From contig SCRI01000061.1 in assembly GCA_004298675.1 (NCBI GenBank), positions 1 to 24,959 on the forward strand: a stretch of 24,959 bases of DNA, read 5' to 3'. The notes beneath the pieces were generated by a model. The model was not told where the DNA came from. It ran no database searches and saw nothing but the letters and a program-made list of their open reading frames with translations. The DNA comes from a bacterium (GTDB lineage: Bacteria; Vulcanimicrobiota; Vulcanimicrobiia; Vulcanimicrobiales; SCRA01). The translations under genes and the position numbers were made by a program. Below are positions 15,410 to 23,078 of this stretch, in pieces; position 1 is the first letter of the stretch, and every line of letters begins with the position of its first letter.

Positions 15410-16165
15410 TTGCGAGTCATGGTCACCGCAGGTGCGAGCGGCATCGGCCGAGCGATCGCCGACGCCTTCGCCACGCAAGGTGCGCGCGTGCACGTGTGCG
15501 ACATCGACGAGAACGCACTGGCCGCGTGCAGCAGGGAGCACCCGGAGTACACGCTGACGCATTGCGATGCCTCCGACGAGCGGCAGGTGGGCGTACTCTT
15601 CGATCAAGTGCAACGCGCCATGGGCGGCCTCGACGTGCTGGTGAACAACGTGGGGATTGCCGGGCCCACGGCGCGCGTGGAAGAGATTGCGCCGGCGGAG
15701 TGGCGGCGCACGATCGACACGAATCTCAACAGCTACTTCTACTGCACGCGTCTGGCCGTGCCGATGCTGCGCCAGGCCGAAGGCGACGGCGCGATCGTCA
15801 ACATCTCCTCAGTGGCGGGGCGCCTGGGCTACGCCTACCGCACGCCGTACGCCGCTACCAAGTGGGCGATCATCGGCTTCACGCAGAGCCTGGCGAAGGA
15901 GCTGGGCCCCGACGGCATACGTGTCAACGCGGTGCTGCCCGGCATCGTGGAAGGGCCGCGTATCGACCGCGTCATCACGGCGCGCGCGCGCGAGGTTGGC
16001 GTCGACTACGAGGAGATGAAGCACCGCTATCTCGAGCATGTCTCCCTGCGGCGGATGGTGAGCGCGCAAGACGTCGCCAACACGGTAGTCTTCCTCTGTT
16101 CGCCGGAGGGGCGGAACATCTCAGGTCAATCACTCAGCGTCTGCGCAAACGTGGAGACGCTGTAA
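15410..16165 (+). CDS. Short-chain dehydrogenase/reductase, first gene of BKACE operon
   Basis: A 251-residue classical SDR. The cofactor loop is TAGASGIG at 6-13, the NNVG motif is at 79-82 (a common NNAG variant), catalytic S134 is in NISSVAG, and Y147 and K151 are in TPYAATKWA. NISGQSLSVCANVETL closes the chain. The TTG at 15410 is preferred because AGGAGG ends 7 bases before it; the ATG at 15419 would leave too long a spacing and cut into the cofactor strand. The gene after it starts 12 bases past the stop with its own AAGGAG. The likely role is oxidation of a hydroxyl group on the imported substrate or an intermediate of the BKACE route; the substrate is not readable from sequence. Confidence 0.9.
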   Translation: MRVMVTAGASGIGRAIADAFATQGARVHVCDIDENALAACSREHPEYTLTHCDASDERQVGVLFDQVQRAMGGLDVLVNNVGIAGPTARVEEIAPAEWRRTIDTNLNSYFYCTRLAVPMLRQAEGDGAIVNISSVAGRLGYAYRTPYAATKWAIIGFTQSLAKELGPDGIRVNAVLPGIVEGPRIDRVITARAREVGVDYEEMKHRYLEHVSLRRMVSAQDVANTVVFLCSPEGRNISGQSLSVCANVETL

Positions 16166-16177
16166 GGAGCATCAACC

Positions 16178-17113
16178 ATGGCCAAGGGAACGCGGAAAGT
16201 CATCATCACGTGCGCCGTTACGGGTGCGATCCATACCCCCACCATGTCGCCCTATCTGCCGGTCACGCCGGACGAGATCGCCGAGGCGGCCATCGGCGCG
16301 GCGCAGGCGGGCGCGGCGATTCTGCACCTGCATGCGCGGGACCCCAAAGACGGCCATCCCACCCAGGACCCTGAGATCTTCAAACAGTTCCTGCCCAAGA
16401 TCATGGCCGGGACCGGCGCCGTGATCAATCTCACCACGGGCGGCAGCCCACACATGACCGTCGACGAGCGGCTGCGCCCGGCCGCCGAGCTGAAGCCTGA
16501 GGTGGCCTCGCTCAACATGGGCTCGATGAACTTCGGCCTCTATCCCATGCTCAAGCGTCACCAGAGCTTCAAGTATGAGTGGGAGCGCGAGCACCTGGAA
16601 AAGAGCCGCAATCTCGTCTTCAAGAACACCTACGCCGACATCGAGCGCATTCTGGGCCTCTGCAGCGAGAACGGCACCCGCTTCGAGTTCGAGTGCTACG
16701 ACATCGGGCACTTGTACAACTTGGCGCACTTCTTGGAGCGCGGCGTCGTCAAGCCGCCGCTGTTCGTGCAGACGGTACTGGGCATCTTGGGCGGCATCGG
16801 CCCGCATCCTGAGGATCTGCTGCACATGCGGCGCACCGCCGACCGTCTCTTCGGCCAAGACTACGTCTGGTCGGTGTTGGGTACGGGGCGCAATCAGATC
16901 CCGCTCGCCACGATCGGCGCGGCCATGGGCAGCAACGTACGCGTGGGCCTGGAGGACTCGCTGTGGAACGGGCCCGGTACGCTGGCCGAGTCGAACGCGG
17001 TGCAGGTGCGGCGCATCCGTCAAGTGATCGAGGCGCTCTCGCTCGAGGTGGCCACGCCGGATGAGGCGCGCACGATGCTGCAGCTCAAAGGACGCGAACG
17101 GGTAACCGCCTGA
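16178..17113 (+). CDS. Beta-keto acid cleavage enzyme (BKACE, DUF849 family)
   Basis: A 311-residue zinc-dependent TIM-barrel enzyme of the family of 3-keto-5-aminohexanoate cleavage enzyme. The family converts a beta-keto acid plus acetyl-CoA to acetoacetate plus a new acyl-CoA. Zinc ligands are visible: H50 and H52 in ILHLHARDP, and E259 in VRVGLEDSLW. Other family marks are the ITCAVTGAIHTP start, NLTTGG, SLNMGSMNFG and FECYDIGHL. The ribosome site AAGGAG (16164-16169) overlaps the previous stop. The stop shares its A with the next ATG (TGATG), so the BKACE and the dehydrogenase are coupled. The order dehydrogenase plus BKACE recalls carnitine catabolism, where 3-dehydrocarnitine is cleaved; other beta-keto acids are equally possible. 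Confidence 0.95.
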   Translation: MAKGTRKVIITCAVTGAIHTPTMSPYLPVTPDEIAEAAIGAAQAGAAILHLHARDPKDGHPTQDPEIFKQFLPKIMAGTGAVINLTTGGSPHMTVDERLRPAAELKPEVASLNMGSMNFGLYPMLKRHQSFKYEWEREHLEKSRNLVFKNTYADIERILGLCSENGTRFEFECYDIGHLYNLAHFLERGVVKPPLFVQTVLGILGGIGPHPEDLLHMRRTADRLFGQDYVWSVLGTGRNQIPLATIGAAMGSNVRVGLEDSLWNGPGTLAESNAVQVRRIRQVIEALSLEVATPDEARTMLQLKGRERVTA

Positions 17114-18054
17114 TGGCGGAGCGCACTTCCGTCCTCGGCACCGGATTGGTCGGATGCGGGTGGGCGATCGTCTTCGCCCGCGCCGGCTTCGAGGTGACGC
17201 TCTACGACGAGAGCCCGGAGGCACTAGACCGTGCCCAGGCCCAGATAGCCAGCTCGCTTGCAGATCTGGCGTCGGCCGGATTGATCGATGATGCCGCCAC
17301 GGTTCGCGCACGTATTAGGCCGGCGCCAACTTTGGCCGATGCCGTGCGCAACGCGCGCTACATCCAGGAGAGCGTCTTCGAAGACGCGGAGGTGAAGCAC
17401 CGCCTCTTCGCCGCGCTCGACGAGCTGGTAGGCGCGCAGACGCTCATGGGCAGTTCCACCTCGGCGATTCCTCCTTCTCAACTCACGCGCGACCTAGCGA
17501 CGCGCGAGCGCTGGTTGGTGGCCCATCCAGTGAACCCACCGTATCTCGTGCCGCTGGTGGAGTTGGTTCCGGCACCGTGGACCGCGCCGGCAACTGTTGC
17601 GGGCGTGCGAGCCCTGATGCAGCAGATGGGGCAGGTCCCCGTCGTCGTCAAACGCGAGCTGGAGGGGTTCGTCCTCAACCGCTTGCAGGGGGCACTGCTC
17701 AACGAAGCGTGGCGGCTCGTGGAAGAGGACTACATTAGCGTCGAGGATCTCGACAAGACCGTTTCCGATGGCCTTGGGCTGCGCTGGTCCTTCATGGGGC
17801 CATTTGAGACGATCGACCTCAACGCACCGCGCGGCGTGCGCGAGTACGCCGAGCGCTTCGGCCCCTTCTACCACAGCCTGGCTAACAGCCGCACGACACC
17901 GCCGGCACCGTGGGGGGAGGCACTGGTGAGCCATGTGGAGCGGCTGCGCCGCGAACAACTGCCCGCGGAGGAGCTGGACGCGCGGCGCGCTTGGCGCGAC
18001 CGCCGATTGATGGCGCTGGTGCGCCACAAGCGGGAGATGGAGCGAGCCACGTGA
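17113..18054 (+). CDS. Lambda-crystallin-type 3-hydroxyacid dehydrogenase (L-gulonate/carnitine dehydrogenase family)
   Basis: A 313-residue NAD-dependent dehydrogenase of the 3-hydroxyacyl-CoA dehydrogenase superfamily. The Rossmann loop GTGLVGCG is at 9-16, SSTSAIPPSQL carries the catalytic serine region, and VAHPVNPPYLVPLVELVP carries the catalytic histidine in the lambda-crystallin form rather than the acyl-CoA form. GFVLNRLQGALLNEAW carries the asparagine, and MGPFETIDLNAP follows. The family oxidises free beta-hydroxy acids such as L-gulonate and L-carnitine. It overlaps BKACE by one base at the start and the MaoC gene by 4 at the end (GTGA). The logical order is hydroxy acid to keto acid to cleavage. 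Substrate is not determined. Confidence 0.92.
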   Translation: MAERTSVLGTGLVGCGWAIVFARAGFEVTLYDESPEALDRAQAQIASSLADLASAGLIDDAATVRARIRPAPTLADAVRNARYIQESVFEDAEVKHRLFAALDELVGAQTLMGSSTSAIPPSQLTRDLATRERWLVAHPVNPPYLVPLVELVPAPWTAPATVAGVRALMQQMGQVPVVVKRELEGFVLNRLQGALLNEAWRLVEEDYISVEDLDKTVSDGLGLRWSFMGPFETIDLNAPRGVREYAERFGPFYHSLANSRTTPPAPWGEALVSHVERLRREQLPAEELDARRAWRDRRLMALVRHKREMERAT

Positions 18055-18473
18055 CGAACATGCGCGACCGTCTCGCGATCGGCACGACGATCACGTTCAG
18101 CAAGACCGTGGGCGAGAGCGACGTCTACCAATTCGCCGGCATCAGCGGCGATTTCAGCCCAAACCACGTCAATCACGAATACATGGCCCGGACGCGCTAC
18201 GGTCAGCGCATCGCCCATGGCGCCCTGATGATCGCCTACATGTCAACCTGCTCGACGAAGCTGATCGAGATGAACGGCAACAAACCGATGGTCTCCTACG
18301 GCTACGACCGCATCCGTTTCACGAAGCCCGTCTTCTTCGGCGACACGGTCACCGTCGAGTATAGGATCGAGGAGCGCGACGATACAACGGGTGTGGTACG
18401 CTCACGGATCGAGGTTACCAACCAGCGCGGCGAACTGGTGGCGGTTGCGACGCATATCCTCAAAGCGGTGTAG
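18051..18473 (+). CDS. MaoC-like hotdog hydratase
   Basis: A 140-residue hotdog-fold protein with the catalytic pattern of (R)-specific enoyl-CoA hydratases: FAGISGDFSPNHVNHEYM, with the conserved aspartate and histidine, then RIAHGALMIAYMS. VFFGDTVTVEYRIEE and LVAVATHILKAV finish the fold. The GTG at 18051 overlaps the dehydrogenase stop and has GGAG upstream; ATG 18060 is an alternative. It closes the four-gene operon. In Pseudomonas carnitine operons a hotdog thioesterase sits in the matching position; here the residues fit a hydratase better. It may hydrate an unsaturated acyl-CoA made from the substrate or release the acyl-CoA product; this is not decidable from sequence. Confidence 0.88.
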   Translation: MTNMRDRLAIGTTITFSKTVGESDVYQFAGISGDFSPNHVNHEYMARTRYGQRIAHGALMIAYMSTCSTKLIEMNGNKPMVSYGYDRIRFTKPVFFGDTVTVEYRIEERDDTTGVVRSRIEVTNQRGELVAVATHILKAV

Positions 18474-18503
18474 GCGGAAGGCCCCAACAGGCTTGGCGCG
18501 TTC

Positions 18504-18521
18504 GATGAGGGGAATCTCATC
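18504..18521. promoter_or_regulatory. Inverted repeat upstream of AAA_14 gene
   Basis: GATGAG (18504-18509) and CTCATC (18516-18521) are perfect complements with a 6-base spacer, 23 bases before the ATPase ATG. A second, imperfect pairing joins GGGGAAT (18510-18516) with ATTCCC (18535-18540). The site may be an operator or an RNA hairpin near the ribosome site; the arms are short. Confidence 0.3.
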
Positions 18522-18543
18522 ACGGCATGGTGAAATTCCCGCC

Positions 18544-19773
18544 ATGTACCCCAGGTTGCTCATGTCTAGCGTGGTCGCGGCTCTCGATGACACACCGGTA
18601 ACCCTGCTCATCGGCCCACGCCAAGCTGGAAAGAGCACACTTGCGCGGGAGCAACTCGCCTGTACCCGCGCACTGACCTACCTGACCCTGGATGATGCCG
18701 CAACGTTGGCTTCCGCTCACGCCGATGCCACCGGGTTCGTGAACAGCCTTCGCGGGCCGGCGGTCATCGACGAAGTTCAGCGGGCAACCGGCCTGTTTCC
18801 CGCGATCAAGGCAAGCGTCGATCGAGATCGAAGTCCCGGCCGCTTCCTCCTCACTGGTTCAGCCAACGTCTTGATGTTACCGCATCTCTCCGAGTCCTTA
18901 GCGGGACGAATGGAGGTACTCACCCTCTGGCCGCTTGCGCAATCGGAGATCGAACGAACCTCGCCGCAATTCCTGGACGATCTCTTCGCGCCGCAGGCTC
19001 CGTCTTGGCATGGCGGCGACCGCCGTGACGGCATTATCGAACGCATTCTACGCGGCGGTTACCCCGAAGTCGTCAGCCGCACCGATACGAGGCGCAGAGA
19101 GCGATGGTTCGGCTCCTACCTCACGACGATACTGCAACGCGAAGTGCGCGACATTGCAAACGTCACGGATCTGGCGGTGCTCCCGCGTCTCCTCCAATTC
19201 GCCGCTGCGCGCGCGGCATCACTACTCAACATGAACGAGCTCGCTCGCGATAGCGGCATCGCCCACGCCACGCTGAAGCGTTACCTGGCGCTACTCGAGG
19301 CAACCTATCTCATTCAGCGCCTTCCGGCATGGGCACGCAACACCACAACACGCCTGGTGAAGTCGCCAAAGATCCTGATCGTGGATTCTGGCCTCATGGC
19401 GTACCTTCTTCACACGACCCAGGCAGCGACGCTCGGAGACGACCCGCGGGTAGGGTCACTCGTCGAAAACTTCGTCGGCACTGAGCTGCTGAAACTCGCC
19501 GCCTCCGCGCGCGATCGTTATGCTGTTTCGTACTTTCGAACGCAGCATGGTAACGAGGTTGACTTCGTCATCGAAGACGCACGCGGTCACGTCGTCGGCA
19601 TCGAAGTCAAGGCGGCCGCCACCGTAACCGCACGCGACTTCAGAGGGCTGCGGGCGCTAGCGGGTACGGCCGGCAAAGACTTTATGCGTGGGGTCGTGCT
19701 CTACTCAGGCACCGCGACACTGCCCTTCGGCGATGGATTACTTGCCGCACCGATCTCGGCGCTCTGGGCGTGA
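18544..19773 (+). CDS. AAA_14/DUF4143 family ATPase
   Basis: A 409-residue P-loop ATPase with Walker A GPRQAGKST at 24-32, Walker B AVIDEVQRA at 73-81 and sensor FLLTGSANVL at 101-110. A DUF4143 region follows (about 190-350), and the end carries a PD-(D/E)xK-like pattern with EVD at 338-340 and IEVKA at 353-357. Unlike the DUF234 protein at 7999, this one keeps the acid-x-lysine pair. The ATG at 18544 starts at the conserved MYPRLL; the longer frame from 18391 overlaps MaoC and is Arg-rich. The ribosome site is weak. These proteins are widespread and often move with accessory genes; their biochemical role is unsettled. The gene follows the catabolic operon with a 70-base gap and is not obviously part of it. 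Confidence 0.85.
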   Translation: MYPRLLMSSVVAALDDTPVTLLIGPRQAGKSTLAREQLACTRALTYLTLDDAATLASAHADATGFVNSLRGPAVIDEVQRATGLFPAIKASVDRDRSPGRFLLTGSANVLMLPHLSESLAGRMEVLTLWPLAQSEIERTSPQFLDDLFAPQAPSWHGGDRRDGIIERILRGGYPEVVSRTDTRRRERWFGSYLTTILQREVRDIANVTDLAVLPRLLQFAAARAASLLNMNELARDSGIAHATLKRYLALLEATYLIQRLPAWARNTTTRLVKSPKILIVDSGLMAYLLHTTQAATLGDDPRVGSLVENFVGTELLKLAASARDRYAVSYFRTQHGNEVDFVIEDARGHVVGIEVKAAATVTARDFRGLRALAGTAGKDFMRGVVLYSGTATLPFGDGLLAAPISALWA

Positions 19774-19819
19774 TCAAGCGGACCACAGGGCTCAGGTCAC
19801 TCCCAGGCCATAAGGATAG

Positions 19820-19897
19820 AACGTCGGCACGGTGAAGTGGGGGCAGGCGCCGCTCGATGCGGTAACGGACCTGTACGAGATGGAGCGAGCTACATGA
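19820..19897 (+). pseudogene. Degraded 3' fragment of a DUF234-family ATPase gene
   Basis: The 40 bases at 19823-19862 match 37 of 40 bases of the intact DUF234 gene at 9166-9205, and 19861-19889 match 24 of 29 bases of its 3' end at 9333-9361. In the same frame this reads VGTVKWGQAPLDA then VTDLYEME, against IGTVKWRQAPLDA and VADLYETE in the intact gene. The middle 43 codons are missing exactly in frame. A TAG at 19817-19819 closes the frame upstream, so no full protein remains. Its final TGA overlaps the GH88 ATG as ATGA, and its GGAG serves as the GH88 ribosome site. The parent gene was probably a second DUF234 ATPase in this locus. Confidence 0.8.
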
Positions 19898-21054
19898 CCA
19901 CGGAGGAAGCCTGGCAGGCCTACCTAGACGTCGCAGCGCGCGAGCTGACATCCGATAGCGGTGAGGCCGTCTCGTGCTTCCCGCATTACGCGCAGGATGG
20001 CCGCTGGGTGCGGCTCTCTGTCGCCGCGCGCAGCAGCTGGGACGGCGACCTTTACGAGCACGGCAATTGGACCGCCGGCTTCTGGTTCGGCGTCAGGTGG
20101 CTGCTTGCACACGGAACGGGACAGCAGGAAGCCGCTGACGTTGCGCGAGTACGCTTACCGCTGCTCGCCGAGCGCGCCAGCGACACCACGACGCACGACC
20201 TGGGTTTTCTCTTCTATCCCAGCTTCGCGCTCGGTCACGTGCTTGGCGCGATCGGCGATGATGCCGCGGAGCCGGCGCTGGCGGCGGCGCGGACGCTCGT
20301 CCGGCGCTTCAACCCACACGGCGCGTACATTCAGGCCTTCGGCGAGATCGGGGATCCGCGCGGTGCCGGGACGAGCACGATCGACACGATGATGAATCTG
20401 CCGCTGCTTTGGTGGGCCCACAAGCGCACCGGCGACGACGTTTTCGCGCAGGTGGCGCGTGCCCATGCACTGACCTCCGCCCACGCTTTCGTACGCGAGG
20501 ACGATTCCACCAGCCACCTCGACCACTTCGATCCACAGACGGGGGCATTGCTCAGCCGCGGCACGTTCCAAGGCGCCGGTGGCGACTCGTGCTGGTCACG
20601 CGGGGAGGCGTGGGCGATCTGCGGATTCGCTTGGGCCTATGCGGCGACGGGCGAGCCCGCCCTCCTAGCTGCGGCGGAACGTACTGCGGCCTACTTCTGG
20701 AGGCATCTGCCAGCGGATGGTGTGGTCCCATGGGACTTCTCGGACGGGTCGCCCGACGCCACGCGCGATGCTAGCGCAGCGGCCATCGCCGCCTTGGGTG
20801 CGCTCGTGCTGGCGCACGCGCACCCGGACTCTGGCACACGCACAGGATATGCGGAGCGCGCGGCGCGACTGCTGGGTGACCTAGGCGCGCACGCACTCGA
20901 ACGCAACGGGCGCGAGGACGGTATCCTGCTGCATTCGTGCTACTCCAAACCACATGGCCTAGGCGTCGACGGCGCGACGGCTTGGGGCGACTTCTTCTTC
21001 GGCCTGGCATTAGCGCTGGCCACGGGGCGCATCACCTTCGACGCACTGCGCTAG
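19894..21054 (+). CDS. GH88 unsaturated glucuronyl/galacturonyl hydrolase
   Basis: A 386-residue alpha/alpha-barrel glycoside hydrolase of family 88, the usual length. The two catalytic aspartates are visible: D102 in THDLGFLFYPS and D164 in STIDTMMNLPLLWWA. WSRGEAWAICGFAWAY (usually WSRGQAW) follows. The enzyme hydrates the 4,5-double bond of unsaturated uronic acids at the non-reducing end of oligosaccharides produced by polysaccharide lyases. No signal peptide is seen, so it acts in the cytoplasm on imported products. ATG 19894 has GGAG 8 bases upstream. No polysaccharide lyase or uronate genes are near, so it appears isolated. Its last bases overlap the convergent SCO gene stop. Confidence 0.92.
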   Translation: MTTEEAWQAYLDVAARELTSDSGEAVSCFPHYAQDGRWVRLSVAARSSWDGDLYEHGNWTAGFWFGVRWLLAHGTGQQEAADVARVRLPLLAERASDTTTHDLGFLFYPSFALGHVLGAIGDDAAEPALAAARTLVRRFNPHGAYIQAFGEIGDPRGAGTSTIDTMMNLPLLWWAHKRTGDDVFAQVARAHALTSAHAFVREDDSTSHLDHFDPQTGALLSRGTFQGAGGDSCWSRGEAWAICGFAWAYAATGEPALLAAAERTAAYFWRHLPADGVVPWDFSDGSPDATRDASAAAIAALGALVLAHAHPDSGTRTGYAERAARLLGDLGAHALERNGREDGILLHSCYSKPHGLGVDGATAWGDFFFGLALALATGRITFDALR

Positions 21055-22103
21055 GCCCGGCCGCGATCGGAGAAGACTCGGCGCCAGATCTGCCAGAGCG
21101 CGAATGTGGTGAGCGGGATACCGATAATCAAAATCCAAAAGCCTACCGTGACTGTCGCCTCCCCGACCAGGAAACCGCCGCAGATCGAGTAGACCAGTGA
21201 GGTAGCCGCAAGCTCGAACCGCTTGAGGCCATTGGAGGCTAAACCGTCGTCGTGACGTGCCTGTGCCACGATCTCGCTGGGCGACACCGCTGCGTTCTGG
21301 ATAATCGACCCGATGCGACCGTTCTTGTCGATGATGACCAGAGGCTCGCTGTGGTCGATCAGGGTGTCGCTGGCGCCCACCTGCTGATCTCCGGCAACGG
21401 TGACATGATCGCTACCATGTACGCTCGATATCCCCAGTTGCGCCAGCAGCCGCCCTACCTCGCGCGATTCCCCCGTCAGGAACGTCCACCGAGAGTCGTT
21501 TGCCCCGTATTTCCGTGCGTACGCCTGCAAAACGCTTGGCGTGTCGTAGTTCGGATCGATCGTCAGCTCGACGAAATGAAACTCCTTGGGCGACACGGTG
21601 GACGCAATGGAGACGAACTTGCGGGTGATGACGGGGCAGATGTCGGTGCACCGCGTGTAGATGACGGTGAGCAGCGTCGTCTTTCCGCGAAAGTCCGAGA
21701 ACCGCACTGGCTGGCCGCGCTGATCCACGAACGGTACGTTGGGAAGCTCGTCCCCCGGCTTGAGAAAACGGGTCACGTCAGGGAACCCCTGCCCCACGGC
21801 GTAGCGGCTACCGGGGCTCACATCCTTGAGCGTCCACGGAGAGGTCGCCGTCTCGAGATAGGCATCGAGCTCCTCGCCGGGGTGGAGGCGGGCGCCCCGC
21901 GGGATGCGGTAGACGCGCGTCTGCGCAGGCAGCATCGACGGGACGGCATCGTTACGCACAATCGCTTCATCCGCGGAGGTTTGCACCAGTACGACGCCGT
22001 GCATCGGGATGAGCGGCTGAAGCGGGGCTGCACCGGCTGAAGCGAGGCTCCCGCCGAACAGTATGGCGCTGATCATGCATGCGTGGATGTGGAACGGCTT
22101 CAT
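21051..22103 (-). CDS. SCO1/SenC-type copper chaperone-like protein, membrane anchored
   Basis: A 350-residue exported protein. Residues 1-26 are a signal peptide or anchor ending AGAAP. About 30-95 form a small domain (MHGVVLVQTSADEAIVRNDAVPSMLPAQ) resembling the CusF-like domain fused to some SCO proteins, but without obvious His/Met metal ligands. About 110-285 is the SCO/thioredoxin fold with C152-x3-C156 in TRCTDICP and H251 in IDHSEPLV, the three copper ligands. A transmembrane helix lies near 315-342 (TVGFWILIIGIPLTTFALW). SCO proteins deliver copper to the CuA centre of cytochrome oxidase or act in redox maintenance. The ATG at 22103 has AGAGGG upstream. It stands alone, with no oxidase genes nearby. 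Confidence 0.88.
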   Translation of the reverse strand: MKPFHIHACMISAILFGGSLASAGAAPLQPLIPMHGVVLVQTSADEAIVRNDAVPSMLPAQTRVYRIPRGARLHPGEELDAYLETATSPWTLKDVSPGSRYAVGQGFPDVTRFLKPGDELPNVPFVDQRGQPVRFSDFRGKTTLLTVIYTRCTDICPVITRKFVSIASTVSPKEFHFVELTIDPNYDTPSVLQAYARKYGANDSRWTFLTGESREVGRLLAQLGISSVHGSDHVTVAGDQQVGASDTLIDHSEPLVIIDKNGRIGSIIQNAAVSPSEIVAQARHDDGLASNGLKRFELAATSLVYSICGGFLVGEATVTVGFWILIIGIPLTTFALWQIWRRVFSDRGRA

Positions 22104-22260
22104 TGCCCTCTAGTATACGGTAACACGCCTCCGGCCGGATTGGACGCGAAGCACCACTGGATCAGATTTTCGCGTTGCGGACGCCCTCATCGCTGGTGAG
22201 AGCTAGCGGCTATGCGAGCGACGGAAGGCTGGCATCGGGCTACAGCCAATTCTTGCCTGC

Positions 22261-23055
22261 ATGGGACTTTCCGGCGACCAGCAGACCGCGGCATCGGATC
22301 TGCTTTACCGGACGTGGCGCGCAGGCGGCGCAATCGAAGCGCTGCCGGAGCCGCTACGCCCGGCCACGCGGCCCGAAGGATACGCCATCCAAGCGCTGCT
22401 CGAACGCTATACGCGCGCGCCGATCCTGGGCTGGAAGATTGCGGCCACGAGCCTGGCGGGGCAGCGCCATATCAGCGTGGACGCGCCACTGGCGGGGCGC
22501 CTGCTGGCGGAGCACACGCTGGAAAGCGGCGCGCAGCATCGGCTGGGCGCCAACCGCATGCGCGTGGCCGAAGCTGAGTTCGCCTTCCGCATGGCGCGCG
22601 GTCTTGCGCCGCGGCCGGCGCCGTACACAATCGACGAAGTGATGGACGCCGTCGGCGCGCTTCACCTTGCCATCGAGATTCCAGATTCGCGCTACACCGA
22701 GTTCACGCGCGCCGGCGCGCCGCAGTTGATCGCCGACAACGCGTGCGCCGACTGGTTCGTCCTGGGGCCTGAGGCACCGCCAAAGTGGCGCGATATCGAC
22801 CTCGCGACGCACCGCGTCACCGCGACGATCTCCGGCAAAGCGCCGATCGAGGGGTGCGGCGCGAACGTGCTAGGCGATCCTCGCATCGCCCTGGCGTGGC
22901 TCGTCAACGAACTCTCCAGCCTCGGCACTGTGGTACGCGCCGGCCAAGTGATCACCACCGGCACCTGCGTCACGCCCGTCGCCATCGCACCCGGCGATCT
23001 TCTGCATGCGGACTTCGGCGAGCTCGGCAGAGTGAGCGTGCGTTTCGCGGCCTGA
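22261..23055 (+). CDS. 2-keto-4-pentenoate hydratase-like enzyme (FAH superfamily)
   Basis: A 264-residue enzyme of the hydratase/decarboxylase branch of the fumarylacetoacetase superfamily (MhpD, HpcG, DmpH group). Typical segments are PILGWKIAATS, RVAEAEFAFRMARGL with the metal-binding acids, LHLAIEIPDSRY and the C-terminal GQVITTGTCVTPVAIAPGDLLHADFGELGRVSVRF. These enzymes add water to 2-hydroxypenta-2,4-dienoates from aromatic meta-cleavage or decarboxylate 4-oxalocrotonate; the sequence alone does not choose between them. No aldolase or dioxygenase lies nearby, so pathway placement is open. The ATG at 22261 has no clear ribosome site, but no better in-frame start exists upstream. It is divergent from the SCO gene by 157 bases, where I see no strong promoter. 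Confidence 0.85.
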   Translation: MGLSGDQQTAASDLLYRTWRAGGAIEALPEPLRPATRPEGYAIQALLERYTRAPILGWKIAATSLAGQRHISVDAPLAGRLLAEHTLESGAQHRLGANRMRVAEAEFAFRMARGLAPRPAPYTIDEVMDAVGALHLAIEIPDSRYTEFTRAGAPQLIADNACADWFVLGPEAPPKWRDIDLATHRVTATISGKAPIEGCGANVLGDPRIALAWLVNELSSLGTVVRAGQVITTGTCVTPVAIAPGDLLHADFGELGRVSVRFAA

Positions 23056-23078
23056 TCGCGCCTTGACGCAGCATGCGT

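Noticed and set aside
16172-17311. 379-codon open frame on the minus strand across the BKACE gene
   Set aside because: Antisense to a confident BKACE and dehydrogenase pair; no domain recognised, so taken as a shadow.
18391-18543. N-terminal extension of the AAA_14 ATPase reading back into MaoC
   Set aside because: The extra residues are Arg/Ser-rich shadow of the MaoC 3' end; family similarity begins at MYPRLL (18544).
22104-22155. TATACT on the minus strand just before the SCO gene as a promoter
   Set aside because: The -10-like box is good, but no -35 is found at 16-18 bases and it would leave almost no leader; insufficient on its own.
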